A stretch of 64,000 nt of DNA, taken from Lysinibacillus sp. KCTC 33748 (lineage in GTDB: Bacteria; Bacillota; Bacilli; Bacillales_A; Planococcaceae). Shown one piece after another: positions 27,642 to 37,275 of this stretch; the first letter of the stretch is position 1; each line of letters begins with the position of its first letter. The position numbers and the translations under genes were made by a program. Under the pieces are notes generated by a model. That model was not told where the DNA came from. It did no database searches and saw only the letters and a program-made list of their open reading frames with translations. The DNA lies in contig NZ_MWSJ01000016.1 of the NCBI RefSeq assembly GCF_002237755.1, positions 38,334 to 102,333 on the forward strand, read 5' to 3'.

Positions 27642-27775
27642 TCGCATTATTGTGCAAGAAGACGCCCATCTCAAAATTCGTTAGGTGAGTTTATAAATTG
27701 GTTTATGTACATATGAAGTAGGAAAATGATTAGTGTGTTAAACTAGTGTCAAGTAGATAGAAGGTGGGAAATTAC

Positions 27776-28924
27776 ATGTCAGTAATAAATTTATTAAATG
27801 AAGATTTACAAGCAAAATGGAAATTTGAAGAACCGATGAAAATTCAAGAAGAAATGATTCCAGCAATGCTTGAGGGCAAGGATATTGTAGCTGAATCGCC
27901 GACAGGATCGGGGAAGACGTTAGCATATGTACTTCCTTTACTAAATAAAGTAAACGGTTCAAAAAAACAAACACAAGGACTTATCGTAGCCCCATCACAG
28001 GAGCTAGCAATGCAAATTGTAGAGGTTATCCGTGAATGGACAGCAGGTTCTGATATTTCGGTTCAGCAACTAATTGGTGGTGCAAACTCTGCACGTCAAA
28101 TCGAAAAGTTAAAGAAAAAACCGACGATCGTTGTAGGAACACCAGGCCGATTAAATGAATTAGCACGTGCTGGAAAATTAAAGCTAAAAGAAATAGAAAC
28201 AGTTATTTTAGATGAATGTGATCAGTTACTTAGTCGTGAATATCGCGTTGTCGTAAAATCCTTTATCGAAGGTTCAGCATATGGACGACAAGTAGTTGTT
28301 GTTTCAGCAACAATTACGGAGGAAATTGAATTAGTAGCTAGTCGCATGATGTTCGAGCCAGTACGCTTCAAAATTAAACCTGAAGATATGTTGAAGGTTG
28401 GTAAAGTTGTACACTCTTTCGTGAAAGTAGAGGAGCGAGATAAAACTGATTTCCTACGTCGACTATCACATACTGAAGGATTACGTGCACTAGCTTTCGT
28501 CAACAATATAGATCAATTGCTAATGAAGGAAACGAAATTACAATACCGTGCGGCACCGATTGTGACATTACACTCTGACATGAAAAAAGAAGAACGTAAA
28601 AAGACATTAGATGCATTCCGTAAAGGAGAAGCGCGTGTTTTAATTGCTACTGATATTGCTGCACGTGGTTTAGATATTGCAGGTTTAACACATGTTATTC
28701 ATGTCGATGTTCCAAGAACAATTGAGCAGTACTTACATCGTTCTGGCCGTACAGGTCGTGCTGGAGCAGATGGCGAAGTATTAACATTATTATCATATCG
28801 TGATGAAAAAACGTATAAAAAATGGACTAGAGAAATCTCTGGAAAACCTGTGCAAAAAATTTGGCATGAAGGCAAGCTAATGGAGGGCAATTCAAAAACA
28901 ATTGGACAAAAGCGAGGTAAATAA
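27776..28924 (+). CDS. yfmL: DEAD-box RNA helicase, YfmL-like
   Basis: A 382-residue minimal DEAD-box helicase. Motif I is SPTGSGKT, motif II is DECD instead of DEAD, then SATI, DIAARGLDI and HRSGRTGRAG. It ends soon after the second RecA domain, so it has no RNA-binding extension. LIGGAN...EKLKKKPTIVVGTPGR and the short length match B. subtilis YfmL, implicated in 50S ribosome assembly and cold growth. ATG at 27776 follows AAGGTGGG; an upstream GTG overlaps that site. ampS starts 2 bp after its stop codon. Confidence 0.85.
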   Translation: MSVINLLNEDLQAKWKFEEPMKIQEEMIPAMLEGKDIVAESPTGSGKTLAYVLPLLNKVNGSKKQTQGLIVAPSQELAMQIVEVIREWTAGSDISVQQLIGGANSARQIEKLKKKPTIVVGTPGRLNELARAGKLKLKEIETVILDECDQLLSREYRVVVKSFIEGSAYGRQVVVVSATITEEIELVASRMMFEPVRFKIKPEDMLKVGKVVHSFVKVEERDKTDFLRRLSHTEGLRALAFVNNIDQLLMKETKLQYRAAPIVTLHSDMKKEERKKTLDAFRKGEARVLIATDIAARGLDIAGLTHVIHVDVPRTIEQYLHRSGRTGRAGADGEVLTLLSYRDEKTYKKWTREISGKPVQKIWHEGKLMEGNSKTIGQKRGK

Positions 28925-28925
28925 T

Positions 28926-30155
28926 ATGACATTTGAAGAAAAATTACAAGCATATGCAGAACTTGCGGTAAAAGTCGGTGTTAATATTCAACAAGGGCAA
29001 TATTTATTAATCAATACATCAGTCGATGCATTGGATTTCGCCCGTTTAGTCGTGAAAGAGGCTTATAAAGCTGGGGCAGGACGTGTTCATGTTAATTTTT
29101 CAGATGATGAAATGGATCGAGCTTATTTTGAGAATGCCTCAGATGAAGAATTTAATCGTTTCCCAGAATGGGTAGTTAAAATGCGTGATGAGGTGATCGA
29201 ACGTAAAGGAGCACTATTATGGATTGATGCTGCAAACCCTGATAAATTAGCAGGTATTTCAGCAGATCGTCTAGCTACCCATCAAAAAGTATCAGGAGCT
29301 GCTCTGAAAAATTATCGCAACGCAATAATGAAAGATTTAATCGCCTGGTCGATCGTTGCCGTCCCTTCACTAAAGTGGGCTTCGAAGGTATTCCCGAACT
29401 TAGCTGCTGAGGAGCAAGTACCAGCATTATGGGAGGCTATTTTTAAAACTGTTCGTATCGGTGAAGGCGATGCTGTTGAAAACTGGAATGAACATGTAAC
29501 AAATTTAGAATCTCGTGCGACCCTACTGAACAGTAAAAAATATGCGAAGCTTCACTATACAGCGCCAGGTACGGATTTAACAATTGCCTTAGCGCCACAG
29601 CATAAATGGATTACTGGAGGTGGTAAAACGCCAGATGATACGATCTTTATTGCTAATATGCCGACAGAAGAGGTTTATACGTTACCGATGAAACAAGGTG
29701 TTAATGGCTATGTCAGTAATACAAAACCATTAGTTTATCAAGGGAATATTATCGATGGATTTAAGCTAACATTTGAAGAAGGAAAAATTGTTAATGCTGA
29801 AGCACAGGTAGGGCATGATTTATTACAGGAGCTTATTAATGTAGATGAAGGCTCTTGCTATTTAGGTGAGGTAGCGCTTGTACCGCATGAATCACCAATT
29901 TCAGCATCAGAGATTTTATATTTTAGTACATTGTTTGATGAAAATGCATCGAACCATTTAGCGATTGGCGAAGCTTATCCAACTTGCTTAGAGGGTGGAA
30001 GAGATTTAGAAAAAGGGCAGCTTGAAGCATTAGGTGCAAATATTTCAGTAACACATGAGGACTTTATGATTGGCAGCGGTGAGATGGACATCGACGGTAT
30101 TTTACCAGACGGAACTGTAGAGCCAATTTTCCGCAAAGGTAGCTGGGCATTTTAG
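28926..30155 (+). CDS. ampS: M29 family aminopeptidase AmpS
   Basis: A 409-residue leucyl-type metalloaminopeptidase of family M29 that removes N-terminal residues from peptides in the cytoplasm. Conserved C-terminal segments are visible: VGHDLLQELI, ASNHLAIGEAYP, EGGRDL and HEDFMIGSGEMDIDG, which hold the expected Glu/His/Asp metal ligands. Length equals the family norm. The start at ATG 28926 (GCGAGGTAAAT upstream) follows the helicase stop at 28924, so the two are translationally linked. Confidence 0.9.
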   Translation: MTFEEKLQAYAELAVKVGVNIQQGQYLLINTSVDALDFARLVVKEAYKAGAGRVHVNFSDDEMDRAYFENASDEEFNRFPEWVVKMRDEVIERKGALLWIDAANPDKLAGISADRLATHQKVSGAALKNYRNAIMKDLIAWSIVAVPSLKWASKVFPNLAAEEQVPALWEAIFKTVRIGEGDAVENWNEHVTNLESRATLLNSKKYAKLHYTAPGTDLTIALAPQHKWITGGGKTPDDTIFIANMPTEEVYTLPMKQGVNGYVSNTKPLVYQGNIIDGFKLTFEEGKIVNAEAQVGHDLLQELINVDEGSCYLGEVALVPHESPISASEILYFSTLFDENASNHLAIGEAYPTCLEGGRDLEKGQLEALGANISVTHEDFMIGSGEMDIDGILPDGTVEPIFRKGSWAF

Positions 30156-30185
30156 GCTCTTGATTTAAAGAAGGGAGTTGAGCAG

Positions 30186-31100
30186 ATGAAACGATTACTA
30201 ACCATAATTGGTACAGTTATACTCACGATGGTATTTAGTATTTCATCTGCTTTAGCTCAGACCGAAAACTACCTGTCAATTGGAGATTCCTTGGCGGCTG
30301 GTCAAACACCTTATCAACAGATTGATACAGGCTACAGTGATTTAATCGCCATGAAATTAGGAATGACTGGACAATTGAGCTTCTATACGAAGGAGCTCGC
30401 TTTTCCAGGCTATACAACAGCCGACGTTTTGAAACGAGTAAAATCAGAGGAAGCAAGTGACTTATTAGCAAATGCAACACTTATTACTGTTTCGGCAGGC
30501 GCCAATGATTTACTGCGGCTAGTGCAAGTTAATCCAACTGCCGGTACATTAGCCTTTTCACAGCTACAAATCGATTATGCATTAAACATTGCCAGAAAAA
30601 ATATGGAGAAGATTTTAGAAGGGTTAAAAGAGCGAGCACCTAAAGCAAAAATTTATGTAATGGGCTATTATTTTGCTTATCCAAATGTTCACCCTTCGCA
30701 AAAAGAAGGAACAAATGCACAGCTCGTTAAGCTAAATAAGATTTTACAGCAACAGGCAGAGCATGCTGGAGCAGCTTATGTAGACATATATGATGCTTTT
30801 GGGTTAAACGCTAGAAACTTTTTACCCAATATCTCTGATGTACATCCTAATTTTGAAGGCTATCGCCAAATGGCAAATGCATTTTTACATGAATATAGTG
30901 GAAGTAAAGCTCTAGCCATTTCTTCAAACGAATTGCCAAAGCTCAACCCTATTTCATTTGACCAGATTTTAGAACAACTGGTGAAGGCAGAGCAGAAACG
31001 AGAGGAAAAAGAAAAAACAACTCCTACAGCGCGTGCCCTCCCAAGTTTTAAAGGATATGCTGCTTTTATGGAGAAGGTAAGAGCTAAAGAAAATTTTTAA
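30186..31100 (+). CDS. Secreted SGNH/GDSL hydrolase
   Basis: A 304-residue exported esterase or lipase-like protein. The signal peptide ends near residue 24 (ALA|QT). SGNH blocks: IGDSLAAG (nucleophile Ser), GYTTADV, GAND (Asn) and DVHPN (catalytic Asp/His). A charged tail (KAEQKREEKEKTTP, about 265-285) follows the domain. GAAGGGAG precedes the ATG. The substrate is unknown; family members deacylate lipids or cell-wall polymers. Confidence 0.88.
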   Translation: MKRLLTIIGTVILTMVFSISSALAQTENYLSIGDSLAAGQTPYQQIDTGYSDLIAMKLGMTGQLSFYTKELAFPGYTTADVLKRVKSEEASDLLANATLITVSAGANDLLRLVQVNPTAGTLAFSQLQIDYALNIARKNMEKILEGLKERAPKAKIYVMGYYFAYPNVHPSQKEGTNAQLVKLNKILQQQAEHAGAAYVDIYDAFGLNARNFLPNISDVHPNFEGYRQMANAFLHEYSGSKALAISSNELPKLNPISFDQILEQLVKAEQKREEKEKTTPTARALPSFKGYAAFMEKVRAKENF

Positions 31101-31106
31101 TGTAAC

Positions 31107-31134
31107 AGGGCATTCGATAAGGATGCTCTTTTTT
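31107..31134 (+). terminator. Intrinsic terminator
   Basis: AGGGCAT (31107-31113) with ATGCTCT (31123-31129), then T5. Confidence 0.7.
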
Positions 31135-31331
31135 ATGTTGAAGATCTATCAAAATATAGGCGACGGAAAGAATCATCGAAGTGACCGATACAGCCCGAAA
31201 CGATGGATACACCCTGACACGTCAGAACCCTAAGTTATGATGAGGGCCCTATTATAATTTTCAAACTAATAAAAGGAAAAACAAACAATCCAACAGCCAT
31301 GATAAAATGAAATAGATAGGAGGCGCACAAA

Positions 31332-32489
31332 ATGAAAATATTTCATACAGCAGATTGGCATTTAGGGAAGCTTGTACAAGGCGTCTACATGACCGAGGAT
31401 CAACATTTTATTTTACAGCAATTTAAGCTAGCTATAGATGAAGAGAAACCAGATGTTATCGTTATAGCAGGTGATTTATATGACCGTTCGATGCCTCCGA
31501 TTGAGGCAGTGAATTTACTAAATGATATTTTGGCGGAAATTGTGCTTGATAAGAAAATTCCTGTGTTAGCAGTTGCCGGGAATCACGATAGTGCAGGTCG
31601 ATTAAACTTTGGAAGTAGTTTAATGAGTGATAGTGGATTACATATTAAAGGCCAGTTTACGAAAGACCATGCACCGATCGTTTTACATGATGAATATGGT
31701 GAAGTACATTTTCATCTCGTACCTTATGCAGAGCCAGCGTCAGTACGGACGATTTTAGAGGATGATTCCATTCGTTCTCATCAAGAGGCGATGGAAAAAA
31801 TTATTGAATATATTGGGCAAAGTTTAGATTCTACAAAACGTAATGTTTTTGTTGGACATGCCTTTGTGACGAAGTATGGAGAAGAAGAAGCAAATACGAG
31901 TGAATCAGAGCGACCTTTATCAATAGGGGGCTCGGATTGCATAAATGCGGCATTGTTTAAGCCTTTTCATTACACGGCACTTGGACATTTGCATAAAGCG
32001 CATTTTGTGTTGAATGAAACGATTCGATATGCCGGTTCTCCATTGAAGTATTCATTATCAGAGCACCTACATGAGAAGGGCTTTTTAATAGTTGAGCTAG
32101 ATGAACAGGGAGAAATAACAGTTACGAAGCGAAAGCTTATACCGAGACGAGATTTACGAGTGGTAGAGGGGATACTGGATGATTTATTGCAATTACCACC
32201 AAGTGATGATTATGTATTTGTACGTTTAACAGATACTACGCCAGTAACTTCGCCGATGGAACGTATTCGTACAGTGTTTCCTCATGCGATGCATGTTGAG
32301 CGTAAAACAATACGCCAAGAAGTAGCACAAGAAATTCAAGCGGTTGAGACAGAGAAGATAGAAGACATCGATTTATTCCGATCATTTTTTACAGATATAA
32401 TAGGTATACAGCCAGATCAAGATACAGAGCGTCTATTTACAGAGATGCTGCAAGAATTATTAGATGAGGAGCGAGAAACAGTAAAATGA
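31332..32489 (+). CDS. sbcD: SbcD, exonuclease subunit of SbcCD
   Basis: A 385-residue Mre11-type nuclease. Motifs: HTADWHLGK, AGDLYDRSMPP, AGNHDS, VGHAFV and LGHLHKAH, giving the full two-metal phosphoesterase site. With SbcC it cleaves hairpins and protein-blocked DNA ends. ATAGGAGGCG precedes the ATG. Its stop overlaps sbcC (ATGA at 32486-32489), the usual coupled arrangement. Confidence 0.96.
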   Translation: MKIFHTADWHLGKLVQGVYMTEDQHFILQQFKLAIDEEKPDVIVIAGDLYDRSMPPIEAVNLLNDILAEIVLDKKIPVLAVAGNHDSAGRLNFGSSLMSDSGLHIKGQFTKDHAPIVLHDEYGEVHFHLVPYAEPASVRTILEDDSIRSHQEAMEKIIEYIGQSLDSTKRNVFVGHAFVTKYGEEEANTSESERPLSIGGSDCINAALFKPFHYTALGHLHKAHFVLNETIRYAGSPLKYSLSEHLHEKGFLIVELDEQGEITVTKRKLIPRRDLRVVEGILDDLLQLPPSDDYVFVRLTDTTPVTSPMERIRTVFPHAMHVERKTIRQEVAQEIQAVETEKIEDIDLFRSFFTDIIGIQPDQDTERLFTEMLQELLDEERETVK

Positions 32490-35400
32490 AGCCTTTAAAG
32501 TTAACGATTACTGCATTCGGTCCATATAAAAATACAGAGGTTATTGATTTTCAACAGCTAGGTGAACATCGTCTATTTGCGATATCTGGAAAAACAGGTG
32601 CGGGGAAAACGACGATTTTTGATGCTATATGCTATGCACTTTACGGATCGGGTAGTGGTGAAGACCGTCAAGATACGGCAATGTTACGAAGCGGGTTTGC
32701 AGATGATGATGTGTATACTGCTGTGGAACTTGTTTTTGAAATGCATGATAGAGTGTATCAAATAGTACGTCAGCCAGGTCATATTAAAGAAAAGAACAAA
32801 AGTGTTACTGGTAAGAAAATAGAGCTGGCTGAAATCAAAGGAGACACACTTGATTATAGTATTGTAGAAAAACAGCAAACACTTGAGATAGATAAAAAGC
32901 TACAGGAAATAATAGGCCTGACAAAGGATCAATTTAGTCAAATTGTTATGCTGCCACAAGGTGAATTTCGCAAACTATTAACTTCAGATTCTACGAATAA
33001 AGAAGTTATTTTGCGCAAGATTTTTAAAACAGACCGTTTTGGTGCTATGACAAAAAGACTTGATGCGAAACGAAAAGAAACAGAAAGTGATTTACTGCGC
33101 GCGAAGCAATTAAAAGAGCATCTTCTTGGCCAAATTGCGGGGGCTTTGCCACAGCGCACGTCATCTCTATTTACTTGCATTACTAATAATACCGAAAATA
33201 TGCATCAGCTAAAGAAGGCTCTGGAAGAAGAGCAGACCTACTATACTGAATGTATACAATTGGAACAGCAACGTTATAAAGTAGCTTATGCGCATCATCA
33301 AAAAGAGCAAGAGTTTTATAGTATGGCGAAAACATTGATTGAGCAATTTGATGAGCAAACGAATCGCCAGAACCGTTTGCAAGCATTGCTACAAGAGCAA
33401 GGTGTATATAGCGCAAAAGAACGTGAAATTGCATTAGCAGAAAAAGCAGAACGTCTTGTTATACTTGAGCAACAATGCGTCGATTTACGTGCTGAGCAAA
33501 ATCGTAAAGAACAATCCTGTCAACAAGCAGTGACAGAGCAACAAAACGCAGAAGCTCAGTTAAAAATAGCGCAAGAAAGATTTAATGTTGAAGAGGCGAA
33601 GGAACCTGAACGCCAACACGTTTTACAACGGGAGTTACAGCTCCAAGCATTATTACCAACTTTCGAGGCGTATGAGAATAATCTTCAGCAACTGCGAATA
33701 GCTGAACAATATGTTACAACAGCCAAACTAGCAGTAGACGATAATCGTAAAATTGTAGAAACAGGACAAATGCAAGTTCAGCATCTAGCAACAACAATTG
33801 AACAATATGAAAAACAACTTGAGCCATATGAAGGTTTTTTAGAACAGTTACCGAAGCTAAAAGAGCAAGTATCATACTTAGCGCAAGTTGAAAAATACAC
33901 TAGAGCAGTAGAAATGGCAGAACAGGATGTAGCCACGGCTAATGTTCACTATCAAGAAAGTAAGAAAGCTCTTCAAAAGTTGGAGCAGCAATGGATTGCG
34001 AGTCAGGCAAGTATTTTAGCACAGCAGCTTAAAGATGGAGAGGCTTGCCCAGTGTGCGGTAGTACAACACATCTCGAAACACATCGTGAGCAATTAGAGA
34101 TGATCGAATTAGCACAGGTGGAAGTTTTGCGAGTAAAGGCTACTAATGCTGAGCGCAAGTTTTTAGAGAAAGAAGCTTTATTGAATTCTTCAAAGCATCT
34201 TCTGCAAGAGGCATTAGAACAGTTAGAGTTGAATGAGGTTGATCAATCGAACCAAGCACAAATTGTAGCTTCCTTACAAAATATAGAGCAACAAATTACT
34301 ATCTTAAAAGTAGTAAGCAATCAATTGTCTGATGTACGCATGCAACAAAAGGATCATCGTGCACGAATGGAGCAGCTACAAGAAAAGCAATTAAAGCTAG
34401 AGCAATATTTAGCTGAAAAGACGAAGGAATTGACTAAACAACAAGTAGTTGTGGAAGAGCAGCAAAAACATATTCCAGAAAATCTTACGACGCTACATGC
34501 AATGAAACAGGAAATTGCTCATATAGGTTCTCAAAAGGTTGCCTTACAAACTGCGTGGACTATTAGCCAACAAAGTTTGCAAGCTGCCAAGGAAGCAGCA
34601 AACAATGCTAGAATGACCGTCGAAATAGCGAAACAGGCTTTTGAGGAGCTAAAGCTGAAAATGGATGAAAAGCGCGAACAATTTTCAGTAAGTATGAAGG
34701 AAGCCGGCTTTGAAAGCTATGAAGAATTTGCTACTGGGAAGCGTAGCGTGTTGCAAATAGAAGCTTTACGGAAGGCATGCAGTGATTATGCTATGCAAAT
34801 CCACACTTTACAGGTGCAAATTACTGAGGGAGCGAAGCACCTTAAAGGACAAGAGAAACAAGATTTAACGGCAATGGAAGAAAAGTTAGAGATGCTTCGT
34901 GTAACCTATGAGGAAGCCTTTAAAGTATTGCAGCAGATGGAAGGATTTGCGAAAGCTTGCACAGACTTTATCGAAAAAGTAGAGGAAGCGGAGCTGGAAA
35001 TACGCTTACTTGAAAAAGAAGCGGGACGAGTAAAGGAACTTTATGCAATGTTAAATGGGCAAAATGTGAAAAAGCTGTCCTTTGAGCGTTATATTCAAAT
35101 CAATTATTTAGATAAAATTACAGAGGCAGCAAATGTCCGGCTTTATCATTTATCCAACGGTCAATTTGAGCTACGACGTTCAGATCGTTTAGAAAAGCAT
35201 GCTAAGCAAAGTGGACTTGGGCTAGATGTGTATGATGCCTATACAGACCAATTACGTGATGTAAAAACATTATCAGGGGGAGAAAAGTTTAATGCTTCTT
35301 TAAGTCTTGCCCTTGGGATGGCAGATGTCATTCAAAGCTTTCAAGGTAATATCCGTATTGAAACAATGTTTATTGATGAGGGCTTTGGTTCTCTTGATGA

Positions 35401-35566
35401 AGAGGCATTAAATAAGGCGATTGATACGCTTATTGATTTACAAGATTCTGGACGCATGATTGGCGTCATTTCGCACGTTGCAGAGTTAAAAGCTACAATG
35501 CCTGCAGTGTTGCACGTTGAAAAAACAATGAATGGTCACAGTCAAACATATTTTGAAGTGAAATAA
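32486..35566 (+). CDS. sbcC: SbcC, SMC-like ATPase of the SbcCD nuclease
   Basis: A 1026-residue Rad50-type protein. Walker A GKTGAGKTT lies near residue 35, long antiparallel coiled coils follow, and the zinc hook CPVC (C521, C524) is at the midpoint. The C-terminal head has the signature LSGGEKF and Walker B TMFIDEGFGSLDEE. It dimerises through the hook and gates the SbcD nuclease. Gln-rich coiled-coil composition is normal for Firmicutes SbcC. Confidence 0.96.
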   Translation: MKPLKLTITAFGPYKNTEVIDFQQLGEHRLFAISGKTGAGKTTIFDAICYALYGSGSGEDRQDTAMLRSGFADDDVYTAVELVFEMHDRVYQIVRQPGHIKEKNKSVTGKKIELAEIKGDTLDYSIVEKQQTLEIDKKLQEIIGLTKDQFSQIVMLPQGEFRKLLTSDSTNKEVILRKIFKTDRFGAMTKRLDAKRKETESDLLRAKQLKEHLLGQIAGALPQRTSSLFTCITNNTENMHQLKKALEEEQTYYTECIQLEQQRYKVAYAHHQKEQEFYSMAKTLIEQFDEQTNRQNRLQALLQEQGVYSAKEREIALAEKAERLVILEQQCVDLRAEQNRKEQSCQQAVTEQQNAEAQLKIAQERFNVEEAKEPERQHVLQRELQLQALLPTFEAYENNLQQLRIAEQYVTTAKLAVDDNRKIVETGQMQVQHLATTIEQYEKQLEPYEGFLEQLPKLKEQVSYLAQVEKYTRAVEMAEQDVATANVHYQESKKALQKLEQQWIASQASILAQQLKDGEACPVCGSTTHLETHREQLEMIELAQVEVLRVKATNAERKFLEKEALLNSSKHLLQEALEQLELNEVDQSNQAQIVASLQNIEQQITILKVVSNQLSDVRMQQKDHRARMEQLQEKQLKLEQYLAEKTKELTKQQVVVEEQQKHIPENLTTLHAMKQEIAHIGSQKVALQTAWTISQQSLQAAKEAANNARMTVEIAKQAFEELKLKMDEKREQFSVSMKEAGFESYEEFATGKRSVLQIEALRKACSDYAMQIHTLQVQITEGAKHLKGQEKQDLTAMEEKLEMLRVTYEEAFKVLQQMEGFAKACTDFIEKVEEAELEIRLLEKEAGRVKELYAMLNGQNVKKLSFERYIQINYLDKITEAANVRLYHLSNGQFELRRSDRLEKHAKQSGLGLDVYDAYTDQLRDVKTLSGGEKFNASLSLALGMADVIQSFQGNIRIETMFIDEGFGSLDEEALNKAIDTLIDLQDSGRMIGVISHVAELKATMPAVLHVEKTMNGHSQTYFEVK

Positions 35567-35572
35567 AAAAGA

Positions 35573-35606
35573 GGCGTATTTCCGATGTGTGGAAATACGC
35601 CTTTTT
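35573..35606. terminator. Bidirectional terminator
   Basis: GGCGTATTTCC (35573-35583) pairs perfectly with GGAAATACGCC (35591-35601), with T5 on the plus side and an A-run upstream that serves the minus-strand peptide gene. Confidence 0.85.
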
Positions 35607-35607
35607 A

Positions 35608-35724
35608 TTACTTTTTATTTACGTAAGGATATGTTCCTTTTTTTGCAGCGATTACTTTTTTAACAATTGGAATAACGATTGGTGCTAATTTAACGGCGGT
35701 TTTGACAACTTTAGATACTTTCAA
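35608..35724 (-). CDS. Short cationic amphipathic peptide, 38 residues
   Basis: A TTG-initiated frame with AAAGGAG upstream, ending exactly at a strong terminator. The peptide has ten Lys and no acidic residue; its hydrophobic core (KLAPIVIPIVKKVIAAKK) should form an amphipathic helix and the tail is GTYPYVNKK. It lies just downstream of the DUF4870-like gene on the same strand. It could be a membrane-active peptide, a small membrane-protein partner or a leaderless bacteriocin-like peptide. No family recognised. Confidence 0.6.
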   Translation of the reverse strand: MKVSKVVKTAVKLAPIVIPIVKKVIAAKKGTYPYVNKK

Positions 35725-35772
35725 AAAATAACAGCTCCTTTTAGTACTCTCTGTTCAAGGTTGAAATGAAAC

Positions 35773-36105
35773 TTATCGGATAACGCGAACTGCTTGAATA
35801 ATATTCCAAATGACAATTCCGATTGAAACAAGAATGTAAATCAAAAATGAAACTAACCAAATGATAAGAAAAGAACTACTACCTGAATCTGGTTCAAAAG
35901 TGTTGAATGATAAAGTTGAGAAAATAAAGACTGCAAAAAATATTATTCCAAATACGACTGGGATTAAATGTGATATTAATGCTCGAAGAGAATGACTCTT
36001 TACGTCGTTATCTTTTGAAACAAAGTAAACGACTGATGGCACAATAAAGGGTGCAAAAAAGATACTGAGATAACTAAAGGCAGATAAAATTTTTTGGTTC
36101 TCCAT
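35773..36105 (-). CDS. DUF4870-like small membrane protein
   Basis: A 110-residue protein with three to four predicted membrane helices (about 8-28, 44-65, 78-104) and the family pattern ILSAFSYLSIFFAPFIVPSVV and KSHSLRALISHL, typical of DUF4870/Tic20-like proteins of unknown function. AAAAAGGAGG precedes the ATG on the minus strand. It is followed by the short cationic peptide gene, possibly on the same transcript. Confidence 0.78.
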   Translation of the reverse strand: MENQKILSAFSYLSIFFAPFIVPSVVYFVSKDNDVKSHSLRALISHLIPVVFGIIFFAVFIFSTLSFNTFEPDSGSSSFLIIWLVSFLIYILVSIGIVIWNIIQAVRVIR

Positions 36106-36237
36106 AGTTGTACCTCCTTTTTAAATATTTACGCATGAAAAACAGTAAAGTTTCAAAAAAAATTAATGTGGAAGAGGTTGTAATCGTTACAGTGTTTGCG
36201 TACAATGAGGTTGTTCAACTAAATTAAGATGTAACGA

Positions 36238-36328
36238 CCACAAGGGGAGCTGATGATGTCAGCTGAGACTGGGCACGTAATGCCTTAACTCTTTGAACCT
36301 GTAAGTTAACGCTTGCGTAGGGATGTGG
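36238..36328 (+). promoter_or_regulatory. TPP (THI-box) riboswitch
   Basis: The P1 arms CCACA (36238-36242) and TGTGG (36324-36328) enclose the conserved THI-box strings GGGGAGC, GCTGAGA, CTTTGAACCTG and GCGTAGGGA. It senses thiamin pyrophosphate and, with the terminator that follows, should switch off the thiamin transporter gene. Confidence 0.95.
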
Positions 36329-36346
36329 ATAGAAACCGACACTTTT

Positions 36347-36380
36347 ACGATGTGAGGCTCTGTCCTGGCATCGTTTTTTT
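36347..36380 (+). terminator. Riboswitch-controlled terminator
   Basis: ACGATG (36347-36352) with CATCGT (36369-36374), plus an inner AGG/CCT pair, then T7. Its place between the aptamer and thiT identifies it as the expression platform. Confidence 0.8.
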
Positions 36381-36470
36381 ATCTTTATTGATGCTAGATA
36401 GGGACATATTTGCCAACTGATTTCTATTCCTGCTCTTGTATCCTACATCGGAACAAAGGAGAGAATAATT

Positions 36471-37031
36471 ATGGACAATAAAAAACTATTAATGCTTGTG
36501 GAAATTGCGATATTCGCAGCGATTGGCCTTGTGCTTGACCAGGTTTCCTTTAAAGTATGGGCACAAGGAGGCTCTGTTAGTCTCGTAATGGTGCCAATAA
36601 TGTTAATAGCATTTCGCTGGGGCCTTATTCCAGGCATGGTAACGGGTTTACTTATTGGTGTTATGCAAACAATGTTTGGCGCCTATATTATACATTGGCT
36701 TCAAGGAACACTTGATTATGGTGTTGCCTTTACGGTAGTAGGCTTAGCGGCCGTAGTGCGTGGGCCAGTGCTTGAGGCAGCAAAAGATTTAAACAAAAAG
36801 AAAATGGCGCTTTATATTATTGTAGGAACGGTATTAGCGGGCTTTTTACGTTATGCAGCACATACCATTGGAGGCGCTGTATTTTTCGCAGAGTATGCTG
36901 GCGATCAAAATGCATGGGTTTATTCAATCATCTATAATGGAACATATATGCTACCAGCAACGATTTTAACAGCGATTGTCGGTGTTTTGTTATTTACGGC
37001 AGCACCTCAATTAATGCAACGAAAATCATAA
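36471..37031 (+). CDS. thiT: ThiT, thiamin-specific S component of an ECF transporter
   Basis: A 186-residue, six-helix membrane protein (YuaJ/ThiT family) that binds thiamin and works with the shared EcfA/EcfT energy module encoded elsewhere. The conserved WAQGGSVSLVMVPIMLIAFRWG segment and the Trp-rich loop IIHWLQGTLDYG are diagnostic. The upstream TPP riboswitch independently supports the substrate. AAAGGAGAG precedes the ATG. Confidence 0.95.
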   Translation: MDNKKLLMLVEIAIFAAIGLVLDQVSFKVWAQGGSVSLVMVPIMLIAFRWGLIPGMVTGLLIGVMQTMFGAYIIHWLQGTLDYGVAFTVVGLAAVVRGPVLEAAKDLNKKKMALYIIVGTVLAGFLRYAAHTIGGAVFFAEYAGDQNAWVYSIIYNGTYMLPATILTAIVGVLLFTAAPQLMQRKS

Positions 37032-37039
37032 TGATTATG

Positions 37040-37070
37040 CCCTTCACATGAGTGAAGGGTTTTTATTTTT
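37040..37070 (+). terminator. Intrinsic terminator of thiT
   Basis: CCCTTCAC (37040-37047) with GTGAAGGG (37052-37059), then TTTTTATTTTT. Confidence 0.85.
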
Positions 37071-37275
37071 AGGCTGTTAAAGATTGTTGCTATCAAAACA
37101 TAAAGACAGATTAAATTTAGATACTGTGCAGTAATCAAGTTTCCCTTCCTAAGCAATTTCTCCATAGCTTTCAATTATGACAAAAATTGCATTATTGAAT
37201 AATCAATGGTAATAATAGTTGAATGATGGTATATTATATAAATCTTTTGCCGATTTTACGAAAGGGAGCGCGTTA

